From contig NZ_JAKDLO010000021.1 of NCBI RefSeq assembly GCF_030452765.1, positions 1 to 35,370 of the forward strand: 35,370 nucleotides of DNA. The letters run 5' to 3'. This DNA is from Intrasporangium sp. Lineage in GTDB: Bacteria; Actinomycetota; Actinomycetes; Actinomycetales; Dermatophilaceae. Numbering within the stretch: position 1 is the stretch's first letter; each line of letters begins with the position of its first letter. Positions 24,923-32,076 of this stretch are shown piece by piece. Made by a program: the position numbers and the translations under genes. A model generated the notes under the pieces. That model had not been told where the DNA came from, made no database searches, and worked only from the letters and a program-made list of their open reading frames with translations.

Positions 24923-26530
24923 GTGAACCCGAAGGACAACAACCACGAGGGCGATCACCGGCCCGACCGGATCTTCACGGCACGGCGCATCGTCGCAATG
25001 GACGGCCACGAACCCGAGGCGTTCGCCGTCTCAGCGGGTCTCGTCACTGCCACCGGAGCCCTCGGTGACCTGCTCGCTCGGTTCCCCGGTGCGGAACAGA
25101 TCGACCTGGACGGGGCGCTGGTCCTGCCCGGGTTCAACGACGCGCACTGCCACACCTCACAGGCCGCGCTGCAACGGGTCCGCGTCGATGTCTCCACGGC
25201 CCGGTCGGTGGCCGAGGTGCTTGCTCTGCTACGCGCCCGCGCCCGGCACACCCCGCCTGGCCAGTGGGTCGTCGGCCAAGGCCTGGACGAGCATGCCGTC
25301 GCCGGTGTGGTCGACCGGGCCGCGCTGGACCTGGTCAGCACCGAACACCCGATCCTGGTCATCCAGTACACCTTCCACCGCGCCGTGGTGAACACCACCG
25401 GCCTGCGCCTCCTGGGCTACGCGAGCGCAGGCGATGCCCCTGCCGGCGGCCAGCTGCCGACCGACCCCGCCGGACATCCGACCGGGTGGCTGTTCGAGCG
25501 GGCCTGGCTGGACCCGTGGCTGCCAGGTCGCGGCCCGCGCTCGATCGCGCCGGCCGGCGCGCTCGATGCCCAGCTGGCGGCGCTCGAGCAGGTCCACGCG
25601 GAGCTGCACTCCGTCGGGGTCACCTCCTACTGCGACGCCATCGTCACCCCGGTCGAAGAGCAGCTGTACCGGGCCGCGCTCGAACAGGGCCGGCTTCCCG
25701 CACGGGTCAACATGATGCTCTGGCACAGCTACCTGCCCGCGAACGGTCTGCCGGAGCATCCCGACGTACAGTTCCTGCGCTTCGCCGGGGTCAAGATGAT
25801 GCTCGACGGCGCATTGTCCGGAGGCACCTGCCTGTGCAGCCAGCCGTACCCCAGCGCCACCGGGCTCGACAACGGGCTGCAGATCCTCGGCGACGACGAG
25901 TTCGGCACGCTCTTCCGTCGGGCGAGCGGTACGGGTGCGCGTGTCGCGGTCCACGCGAACGGCGACGCCGCGATCGCCAAGGTCATCGACCAGGTCGCGC
26001 AGCTGCCACCAAGCACGGTCGACCACCGCATCGAGCACTGCAGCCTCGTCACCCCCGAGCTGCTCCGGCGATGCCGGACGCACCGGATCACCCCGGTCCC
26101 CTTCGGGCCGTTCGTCCTGTTGTTCGGACAGCAGATCCTCGACTTCTACGGCCCCGAGCGCGCCCAGATGATCTGTGCCCACCGCGCCATGCTCGATGCG
26201 GGCCTGCCCGTCGCCGGGTCGTCCGACTACCCGATCGTGCCGATCCAGCCGCTGCTGGCGGTGCAGAGCATGGTCACCCGGACCACCCGGGACGGGCTCG
26301 CCGTCGGGACCAGCCAACGAGTCGAGCCACTCGAGGCGGTCTGGGTCTACACCGCAGGGTCCGCGCACGCCACCGCAGAGCAGTCCTTCAAGGGCCGACT
26401 GACCCCGGGACGTGCCGCAGACTTCATCGCCCTGAGCCAGGACATCACCACCGTCGACCCCGAACACATCGCCGACGTCGAGGTCACATCAACCTGGCTC
26501 GGCGGTGAATGCGTCTGGCAGCACACCTGA
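24923..26530 (+). CDS. amidohydrolase family 3 protein (YtcJ-like)
   Basis: Predicted metal-dependent hydrolase of 535 residues from GTG 24923, chosen because AAGGAG (24908-24913) is nine bases upstream; the frame is open to 24665 but that part has no family match. The N-terminal beta-sandwich half includes RIFTARRIVAMDGHEPEA. The metal site begins with His75 and His77 in FNDAHCHT. Further conserved points are GVKMMLDGALSGGT, VAVHANGDAAI, DHRIEHCSL and AGSSDYPI, and the closing LTPGRAADFIALSQD. YtcJ-like enzymes act on N-substituted amides or formamides; the actual substrate is unknown. Its last 42 bases overlap the convergent RES toxin gene. Nothing nearby forms a pathway with it. Confidence 0.88.
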   Translation: MNPKDNNHEGDHRPDRIFTARRIVAMDGHEPEAFAVSAGLVTATGALGDLLARFPGAEQIDLDGALVLPGFNDAHCHTSQAALQRVRVDVSTARSVAEVLALLRARARHTPPGQWVVGQGLDEHAVAGVVDRAALDLVSTEHPILVIQYTFHRAVVNTTGLRLLGYASAGDAPAGGQLPTDPAGHPTGWLFERAWLDPWLPGRGPRSIAPAGALDAQLAALEQVHAELHSVGVTSYCDAIVTPVEEQLYRAALEQGRLPARVNMMLWHSYLPANGLPEHPDVQFLRFAGVKMMLDGALSGGTCLCSQPYPSATGLDNGLQILGDDEFGTLFRRASGTGARVAVHANGDAAIAKVIDQVAQLPPSTVDHRIEHCSLVTPELLRRCRTHRITPVPFGPFVLLFGQQILDFYGPERAQMICAHRAMLDAGLPVAGSSDYPIVPIQPLLAVQSMVTRTTRDGLAVGTSQRVEPLEAVWVYTAGSAHATAEQSFKGRLTPGRAADFIALSQDITTVDPEHIADVEVTSTWLGGECVWQHT

Positions 26531-27067
26531 CGGCCAGTACCATTCGTCGAACACGGACGTGCGCACCTTCCTCGGCATGGGACGGCCGACCTGGGCGAAC
26601 CAGGCAAGCCCCTCACCCCTCGCCCCCGCCGCCGCGGACCTGCACGCGATGCCTAGCTCTCCATCGTCGAACGCCCCCTGGCCGACGGGTTGGCACTGGC
26701 AGTGAGGCAGGACCCCTCCGCTTGCATCGAGTGGATAGGTGGCCGGCAAGCCGAGGGCTGAGAGTCCCTCGTTGCTGACGGCGTCGAGGTAGTCATCGAC
26801 AACGACATCGACGGACACCAGCACGGGAGCGGCCGCCGGATCCAGATCCTCGGGACCGTAGGGCAGGCCCACGAACAGCCGGTCCACGTTGGCGCGCGCC
26901 ACCTCTATCGTTGCATTGAGGTAGAGGACGCCGAAGCGGCCAGGTGGGTTCCACCGGCCTCCGGCGCTCATGGAGTAGGCGACATCCAGTGGGTCCGCCC
27001 AGTCCGGATCCGCGACGCGGAGCATCTGCCCGCCGCGCGCTATCCGGCGCCGGCGTGTCCTGGCCAC
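26489..27067 (-). CDS. RES-domain toxin
   Basis: Predicted toxin of a RES-Xre toxin-antitoxin pair. RES toxins are ADP-ribosyltransferase-fold enzymes; characterised members degrade NAD+ (MbcT phosphorolysis) or modify Prs (ParT). From GTG 27067 the product is 192 residues. The R-Y-E-S active-site set is visible: Arg38 in GGRWNPPG, Tyr49 in GVLYL, Glu55 in NATIEVARAN and Ser144 in GIACRSA. The GTG follows the antitoxin stop after a single base, so translation is coupled. The frame is open to 27112 but that would overlap the antitoxin. All key residues are present, so an active toxin is likely. It overlaps the amidohydrolase gene tail to tail by 42 bases. Confidence 0.87.
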   Translation of the reverse strand: MARTRRRRIARGGQMLRVADPDWADPLDVAYSMSAGGRWNPPGRFGVLYLNATIEVARANVDRLFVGLPYGPEDLDPAAAPVLVSVDVVVDDYLDAVSNEGLSALGLPATYPLDASGGVLPHCQCQPVGQGAFDDGELGIACRSAAAGARGEGLAWFAQVGRPMPRKVRTSVFDEWYWPSGVLPDAFTAEPG

Positions 27068-27068
27068 C

Positions 27069-27857
27069 TCAGGCGATCTGCGCGAAGTCGAACGACGCCC
27101 GGACCGAGGCAAGGAGCTCTTCGTGCCGATCGGCGGTGATCAAGTCGAGCATCGACAGCCCGCCGTACACCGCGGCCGGCCTTCGTGCGACACCGGGCAG
27201 CCGTCCCGGCTTCAACCGGTGGGCAAGCAGGTCCGCGATCGATACCACCACCGAGGCCTTGGCTCGACGGTCGCTCGGGATGTCGTCCTGCAGCCAGTCC
27301 GAGGCGGCTTGCCGAGAGACCCCGAACAGGCGGCCCAGCTCGGCCTTGTTCAGGCCGAACGACTCCGCGATCCGGGCCGCCATCGACTCCTGGCCTTGCA
27401 GCGCCGAGACGACCTGCCGGTAGAACCGTCGAGCACTCTGCGCGTCGACGGCAATGCCCGCCTCAGCTTCTTCCGGAGATTGAGTCGCACGCAGCGGGCT
27501 CAACGAGTGCCCGAGGATGCTGCGCAGCCGGGCAATGAGGTCGAGAGCGAGCCCGTCTCGGTCCCTGTACAGATGCACCCAGAAACTGAACGGTGCCTGC
27601 ATCGCCTCCCAGTCGAGTGTCTCGGCGGTCAAGGGCGGGAGCTCCAGGCCCGGGCACTCGTGCGCCACATGGTCCAACAGCCGTGAGCGTGCGGCGAACC
27701 AGGCCCCGACATAGGCGGTGACGGCCCGTTCGTCGCCGCCGAGGACCTGATCGAGGTCGACCTCGATCAATGACCGGGTGATAGCCCGGTACGACTCGTC
27801 TTCACGAGGGTCCTGGGAGACGAGCAACCCGCACTTCCCATGTCGCTGAAGTTCCAC
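27069..27857 (-). CDS. Xre-type antitoxin partner of the RES toxin
   Basis: Predicted antitoxin and autorepressor, 262 residues from GTG 27857. A helix-turn-helix lies around residues 155-195 (SMAARIAESFGLNKAELGRL, then SRQAASDWLQ). The C-terminal end YGGLSMLDLITADRHEELL followed by FDFAQIA resembles the toxin-binding segment of Xre/DUF2384 antitoxins. It is longer than usual: the first 150 residues have no family I recognise. The frame is open to 27896, but that region holds an operator repeat and promoter, and the -10 at 27864-27869 places transcription start on GTG 27857. Antitoxin first, toxin one base later, is the normal order for these modules. Confidence 0.82.
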   Translation of the reverse strand: MELQRHGKCGLLVSQDPREDESYRAITRSLIEVDLDQVLGGDERAVTAYVGAWFAARSRLLDHVAHECPGLELPPLTAETLDWEAMQAPFSFWVHLYRDRDGLALDLIARLRSILGHSLSPLRATQSPEEAEAGIAVDAQSARRFYRQVVSALQGQESMAARIAESFGLNKAELGRLFGVSRQAASDWLQDDIPSDRRAKASVVVSIADLLAHRLKPGRLPGVARRPAAVYGGLSMLDLITADRHEELLASVRASFDFAQIA

Positions 27858-27863
27858 GGCTCC

Positions 27864-27902
27864 AGTATTGCGCAACCAAATGTCAATCGCAACCAAATGT
27901 CA
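27864..27902 (-). promoter_or_regulatory. toxin-antitoxin promoter and tandem operator
   Basis: Minus-strand -35 TTGCGA (27887-27892), 17-base spacer, -10 AATACT (27864-27869), then six bases to the GTG at 27857: a leaderless start. Two identical 15-base direct repeats (plus-strand CGCAACCAAATGTCA at 27871-27885 and 27888-27902, period 17) overlap the promoter and are the obvious binding sites for the antitoxin. Confidence 0.75.
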
Positions 27903-27933
27903 GGCCATCCAACCACCCAGGCGCCGGTCAGGC

Positions 27934-28257
27934 TCAGCTGCTGAAGTCACCCGACTCCGGCAGCTTGATGTCCGGCTTGGGCAGCTCCTCGATGTTGACG
28001 TCCTTGAACGTCACGACGCGCACGTTCTTGACGAACCGGGCCGGCCGGTAGATGTCCCAGACCCACGCATCGCTCATCGTGACGTCGAAGAACACATCTC
28101 CCCCGTCGGTGCGCACCTTCATGTCCACAGAGTTCGCGAGGTAGAAGCGGCGTTCGGTCTCGACGACGTGGGTGAACAGGCCGACGACGTCGCGATACTC
28201 CTTGTAGAGTTGCAGCTCCATCTCGGTCTCGTACTTCTCGAGATCTTCCGAACTCAC
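27934..28257 (-). CDS. DUF2469 family protein (Rv2901c-like)
   Basis: Small conserved actinobacterial protein of unknown function, 107 residues from GTG 28257. The conserved block SSEDLEKYETEMELQLYKEY starts directly at the N-terminus, followed by YRDVVGLFTHVVETERRFYLAN, FDVTMSDAWVWDIYRPARF and VKNVRVVTFKDVNIEEL. The frame is open to 28320, which would overlap rnhB by 56 bases; the GTG seven bases after the rnhB stop fits the family length of 100-110 residues. Synteny with rnhB and lepB is as in Mycobacterium. It marks the right border of the accessory island. Confidence 0.9.
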   Translation of the reverse strand: MSSEDLEKYETEMELQLYKEYRDVVGLFTHVVETERRFYLANSVDMKVRTDGGDVFFDVTMSDAWVWDIYRPARFVKNVRVVTFKDVNIEELPKPDIKLPESGDFSS

Positions 28258-28264
28258 CGGCCAC

Positions 28265-29008
28265 TCACCCGACTGTCGTTCCCGTTGGGCCGCCCGGGAT
28301 GGGCGCCTCTTGGTCATCATGCCCGACGCAGGGCAGCCGCCACGACCTCCGGTGCAGCTCGCAGGGCCCCAGGCGCGTCAATGCGTCGAGGTGCTCAGGT
28401 GCGCCATACCCCTTGTTCAGCTGCCAGCCGTATGCCGGGTGCCGGCCTCCCAGCGCCACCATCAGCTCGTCGCGTTCGACCTTTGCGAGCACGCTCGCGG
28501 CCGCTACCGACGAGCACTTCAGGTCGGCCTTGACCATGGTCGTGACCGGCGGGGTCGCCGGCCCAGTCGGTCCCGCGAAGGCCAGCAGCCCGACGTCGGT
28601 CGGGGCCGTGAGCCAGTCGTGGTTGCCGTCCAGGATGACGAGGTCGGGGACGAGCCCGAGTGCGGCGAGCGCCCGCAGCCCAGCGAGGCGGAGCGCAGCG
28701 ATGATGCCCACTTCGTCGATCTCCTCCGGGCCGGCGTGGCCGACCGCATCGGTAACCGCCCACCGGTGGATGCGTGGGACGAGGCCCCGGCGGGCGCGCT
28801 CGGTCAGCAGCTTGGAGTCACGCACTCCCGTCGGTGCACTGCGGACGCACTCGTCGATGACGACGACGCCGACCGTGACCGGGCCGGCGAGTGCGCCCCG
28901 ACCGACCTCGTCCATGCCGGCGAGCAGCCGGTGACCCTGGCGCTGGAGCTGCCGCTCGACGCGCAAGGAGGGCTTCTTCGACGGGCCGGGCCGCGCGGGG
29001 GGTGGCAT
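28265..29008 (-). CDS. rnhB: ribonuclease HII
   Basis: Removes ribonucleotides from DNA by cleaving RNA-DNA junctions. 247 residues. The type 2 RNase H signature is present: [13 protein letters not shown] (catalytic Asp-Glu pair), [21 protein letters not shown] with an acidic residue, and [21 protein letters not shown]. The C-terminal segment [21 protein letters not shown] is typical. It starts after lepB (6-base gap) and is followed by the DUF2469 gene. One 8-mer copy of the enriched word (28430) is in its coding region. Confidence 0.95.
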   Translation of the reverse strand: MPPPARPGPSKKPSLRVERQLQRQGHRLLAGMDEVGRGALAGPVTVGVVVIDECVRSAPTGVRDSKLLTERARRGLVPRIHRWAVTDAVGHAGPEEIDEVGIIAALRLAGLRALAALGLVPDLVILDGNHDWLTAPTDVGLLAFAGPTGPATPPVTTMVKADLKCSSVAAASVLAKVERDELMVALGGRHPAYGWQLNKGYGAPEHLDALTRLGPCELHRRSWRLPCVGHDDQEAPIPGGPTGTTVG

Positions 29009-29014
29009 GGCGGC

Positions 29015-29899
29015 TCAGGAGGCCTTTGCCGTGGTCTTGGCCGGTGCCGGCTTGGTCGTCTTGCCCTTCGCGGGAGTCCGGGGCAGGTCGGTCGGCGAGA
29101 CGGCCGAGGGCGCGGGCACCTGCTCGAAGGTCCGGGCCGGCACCCCGAGCCACGTCACGTGGTCGATCGGCCACACGATGAACAGGGCCCGGCCGACGAT
29201 CTTGGACATCGGGACCGAGCCGTCCTTGCCGCCCGAGTCGTCGTCGTGGAAGCGGGAGTCCGACGAGTCGGCGCGATGGTCGCCCATGACCCACACGCTG
29301 TCCGGCGGTACGACGATGTCGAACGGTTGGTCGCTGGGGTGGTCGCCCGGCTTGACGTACGGCTCGGTGATCGCGACCCCGTTGACCTTGATCTTGCCCT
29401 TGCCGTCTGCCTGGACATGGTCACCCGGCAGACCGATGACGCGCTTGATGAGGTGGTTCTCGGAGTCCTCCGGGAGCAGTCCGACGAAGACGAGCAGCTC
29501 GTGGAACGGACCGCCCAAGGTCGATTGTTGGGAGTACTGCGCCCCCTGCAGCCAGGGGCGAGGCTCGCCCGGGTCCTCGAAGACCACGACGTCGCCGCGA
29601 CGCAGGTCGAACGGCCCCGGGGTGAGCTTGCTGACGATGACCCGGTCGTCCGGGACGAGCGTGTCCTCCATCGACCCGGACGGGATGTAGAACGCTTGGA
29701 AGAGCCACGTCTTGACGACGAAGGACAGCGCCATCGCGAGCACGACGACGATGACGATCTCGCGCAGGCCGGCGAGGATGGAGGCCCCGAAGCTGCGCTC
29801 GGCCGGCCAGTTCTCCTCCTCGACGGGCTCCTGGGAGTCGACGCCGGGACGGACCGGGGAACGGGCGTCCTCGTGGCGCTCGGGGTGCTGCGTCGACAT
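29015..29899 (-). CDS. lepB: signal peptidase I (second copy)
   Basis: Membrane-bound Ser-Lys protease that removes signal peptides of secreted proteins. 294 residues from ATG 29899, which overlaps the upstream lepB stop (TGATG). A charged cytoplasmic N-terminus (1-45) is followed by one membrane segment (about 46-68), then catalytic Ser76 in IPSGSMEDTL and Lys152 in IKRVIGLPGD, and box E GDHRADSSDSR. A Lys/Pro/Ala-rich C-terminal tail (about 255-294) includes TPAKGKTTKPAPAKTTAK. All catalytic elements are intact. Two tandem lepB genes between rplS and rnhB occur in several Actinomycetota; division of substrates is unknown. Confidence 0.94.
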   Translation of the reverse strand: MSTQHPERHEDARSPVRPGVDSQEPVEEENWPAERSFGASILAGLREIVIVVVLAMALSFVVKTWLFQAFYIPSGSMEDTLVPDDRVIVSKLTPGPFDLRRGDVVVFEDPGEPRPWLQGAQYSQQSTLGGPFHELLVFVGLLPEDSENHLIKRVIGLPGDHVQADGKGKIKVNGVAITEPYVKPGDHPSDQPFDIVVPPDSVWVMGDHRADSSDSRFHDDDSGGKDGSVPMSKIVGRALFIVWPIDHVTWLGVPARTFEQVPAPSAVSPTDLPRTPAKGKTTKPAPAKTTAKAS

Positions 29900-30687
29900 C
29901 ACTGGCCGTTTCGTGGGATCGCGGACAAGGGGACTGGCGTGAGGGTACCGACCCGGTCGGGCGGCCAGTATCGCACCCAGACCTGACCGATGACGTCCTC
30001 TCCGGGGATCATGCCGCCACCCGGCGCGCCCAGGTGGGAGCGAGAGTCGGCCGACACCGAACGGTGGTCGCCCATGACCCAGTACCGGTCCGCCGGCAAG
30101 GTCACATCGAACGTCGTCGTGCTCGGCGCATCACCCGGGTACAGGTACGGCTCGTCGACTGCGGCGCCGTTGACGGTGATCCGGCCGTGGACCGCGCAAC
30201 AGCGGACGCGGTCGCCCGGCAGGCCGATGAGGCGTTTGACGTAGTCGGTGTCGGCCCCCTCGCCGACGACGCTGCCCACCGTGTCCATGACCCTGCGAAG
30301 CAGGCCCGGGGTGCCCTCGTCGAGGTGGAACGCGGCGGAGGCGTCGAAGACGATGACGTCGCCTCGCTCCAGGTCCTGCGGCGAGGCGAGCCGGCTCACG
30401 AGGATGCGGTCGCCGACCTGCAGGGTCGGCTCCATCGAACCGGTCGGGATCGCGTACGGGGAGATGAGGAAGGCCCGCACGAGAATGATCGCGATCAGGA
30501 CGATGGCCGGCACGACGAGCCAGCGCAGCCTCCTGTCGCGACGACTGCCGCCGCGCGGGTCCCTGCTCGGCCCCGACCCGTCGTCGAGCGGAGGAAGGGT
30601 CGACGGCACGGTGGGTGCCTCGTACCTGCCCGGTCCGGGCCCCGTCGAGGGGCCAGGGGTCGCCCCGCCGCGCCGTTCGGAGGTCAC
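29899..30687 (-). CDS. lepB: signal peptidase I (first copy)
   Basis: 262 residues from GTG 30687, ten bases after the rplS stop; the frame is open to 31038 but that overlaps rplS. A Pro/Gly/Ser-rich cytoplasmic N-terminus with RRDRRLR before the membrane segment (about 56-75) precedes catalytic Ser84 in IPTGSMEPTL and Lys151 in YVKRLIGLPGDRV. Box E is GDHRSVSADSR. It differs from the downstream paralogue by a shorter C-terminus without the Lys/Ala tail. Cotranscription with rplS, the other lepB and rnhB is likely. Both copies look active. Confidence 0.93.
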   Translation of the reverse strand: MTSERRGGATPGPSTGPGPGRYEAPTVPSTLPPLDDGSGPSRDPRGGSRRDRRLRWLVVPAIVLIAIILVRAFLISPYAIPTGSMEPTLQVGDRILVSRLASPQDLERGDVIVFDASAAFHLDEGTPGLLRRVMDTVGSVVGEGADTDYVKRLIGLPGDRVRCCAVHGRITVNGAAVDEPYLYPGDAPSTTTFDVTLPADRYWVMGDHRSVSADSRSHLGAPGGGMIPGEDVIGQVWVRYWPPDRVGTLTPVPLSAIPRNGQ

Positions 30688-30697
30688 CGAGCCGCTG

Positions 30698-31075
30698 TCA
30701 CTGGGACTTGCTGGCAGCCTTGGCCGGCACGTTCTCGCGCTTCTCCTTGATCTTGGCGGCCTTGCCCCGCAGCCCACGCAGGTAGTACAGCTTCGCCCGG
30801 CGGACGTCGCCCCGGGTGACGACCTCGATCTTGTCGATGATCGGGGTATGCAGGGGGAAGGTCCGCTCCACCCCGACCCCGAAGGAGACCTTGCGGACCG
30901 TGAAGGTCTCGCCGACCCCGCCGCCGTGGCGACGGATGACGACGCCCTGGAAGACCTGGACACGCGAGCGCGTGCCCTCGATGACCTTGACGTGGACCTT
31001 GACGGTGTCGCCGGCGCGGAACGCTGGCACGTCGTCACGCATCGACGCGGCGCTGAGCTCGTCGAACTGGTGCAT
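30698..31075 (-). CDS. rplS: 50S ribosomal protein L19
   Basis: Ribosomal protein at the 30S-50S interface. 125 residues, beginning [19 protein letters not shown], with the conserved [13 protein letters not shown] and [16 protein letters not shown], then [19 protein letters not shown] and [22 protein letters not shown] slightly extended Ala/Lys C-terminus is normal for the phylum. It heads the rplS-lepB-lepB-rnhB-DUF2469 run. trmD, usually adjacent, is about 1 kb upstream and separated by a plus-strand permease gene. Confidence 0.97.
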   Translation of the reverse strand: MHQFDELSAASMRDDVPAFRAGDTVKVHVKVIEGTRSRVQVFQGVVIRRHGGGVGETFTVRKVSFGVGVERTFPLHTPIIDKIEVVTRGDVRRAKLYYLRGLRGKAAKIKEKRENVPAKAASKSQ

Positions 31076-31317
31076 GGCTGCTTCGCTTTCTCACGGTGCC
31101 ACAGGTCACCGAGGGATCATCTGCATCGATGCGTCCGTCGGGCCGCGTCGACCCGGTCGGTGACCGGGCCGCACTCCCCCCGTGGCAGGGGCCGTCGAGT
31201 CCAGACGCAAGGAGCAATTCTGCCAGAGCCGACGCCCCCGCCGAAATCGCCGGGTGACAGCTGACGAGATGAGCGTCGCGGCCGTCGCAAACCCACCGTG
31301 CGGCATACGGTGTGGTC
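31076..31317. promoter_or_regulatory. rplS leader and divergent promoter region
   Basis: This holds the rplS leader and the permease promoter. A hairpin with perfect 7-bp arms CCCGGTC/GACCGGG (31152-31158, 31162-31168) lies about 80 bases before rplS and could be an L19 leader structure. TACGGT at 31306-31311 is a -10-like element six bases before GTG 31318 of the permease, and it overlaps the enriched word at 31300-31308. Confidence 0.45.
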
Positions 31318-32076
31318 GTGACGATCAACCCGGGGTGGCCGGTCTATGTCGCCTTGGTCGTCCTGCTCGCCGGGACGGTCGCCGCGAACCGAGCCGCGCG
31401 TCTGGGCCTCGGGCGCGACGCAGTCGTCGCGGGGCTGCGCGCAGTCATCCAGCTGACCGTCGCCGCCGCGATCATCACGCTCGTCGTGCGCTCGATCTGG
31501 TGGTCGGTCGCGGCCCTGATGGGGATGTTCGTCATGGCGGTCATGACGACGTGCAGGCGGGTCGAGGCTCGACACGCCTGGCCGTGGGCGGCCGCCGCCA
31601 TGGCGTGCGGCATCGCGCCGGTGTTGGCCATCCTGCTCGCGACGCGGACGATCCCGATCGAGGGCATCGCGCTGATCCCGGTCGTGGGCATCGTCCTCGG
31701 GAACACGATGACAGTTCACACCCTCGTCGGACGACGATCCTTCGCGGCTCTCCGGGAAGAGCGGGACCAGTACGAGGCATGCCTCTCGCTCGGCATGCTG
31801 CCGCATCAGGCCATCGACGAGATCATCGCGCGACGGGTGCCCGAGGGACTCCTGCCCAGCCTGGACCAGGTCCGCACGTCGGGGCTGGTGACGCTTCCGG
31901 GCGCCTTCATCGGGGTCATGCTCGGCGGCGGGAGCGCCGTTCAGGCGGCGACCGCCCAGGTGCTCGTCCTGTTCGCGATCATGGCCACGCAGGCCATCAC
32001 GGCGGGGGTGCAGGCGCGCCTCATCCGCGCGCGGCGTCTCGTGCCGACCGATCTCGCGGCGTCACTCGTGTCGTGA
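31318..32076 (+). CDS. FetB/YbbM-type ABC permease (UPF0014), orphan
   Basis: Integral membrane protein of 252 residues (GTG 31318; GTG 31312 also possible) with about six or seven membrane segments. Family landmarks: [40 protein letters not shown]-type segment [38 protein letters not shown] and the [12 protein letters not shown] region. E. coli FetB works with ATPase FetA in iron export; related plant ALS proteins transport UDP-glucose. No ATPase gene is adjacent here, so it either pairs with a distant subunit or works otherwise. It runs into trmD tail to tail with a 15-base overlap. A leaderless start is suggested by TACGGT six bases upstream. Confidence 0.88.
   Translation: MTINPGWPVYVALVVLLAGTVAANRAARLGLGRDAVVAGLRAVIQLTVAAAIITLVVRSIWWSVAALMGMFVMAVMTTCRRVEARHAWPWAAAAMACGIAPVLAILLATRTIPIEGIALIPVVGIVLGNTMTVHTLVGRRSFAALREERDQYEACLSLGMLPHQAIDEIIARRVPEGLLPSLDQVRTSGLVTLPGAFIGVMLGGGSAVQAATAQVLVLFAIMATQAITAGVQARLIRARRLVPTDLAASLVS

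Noticed and set aside
25264-26508. Plus-strand Arg-rich frame inside the amidohydrolase gene
   Set aside because: It is the shifted frame of a gene with clear amidohydrolase motifs.
31152-31168. Known L19 leader riboregulator
   Set aside because: A short hairpin is present, but I cannot match it to the published L19 leader structure, which I know from Firmicutes.
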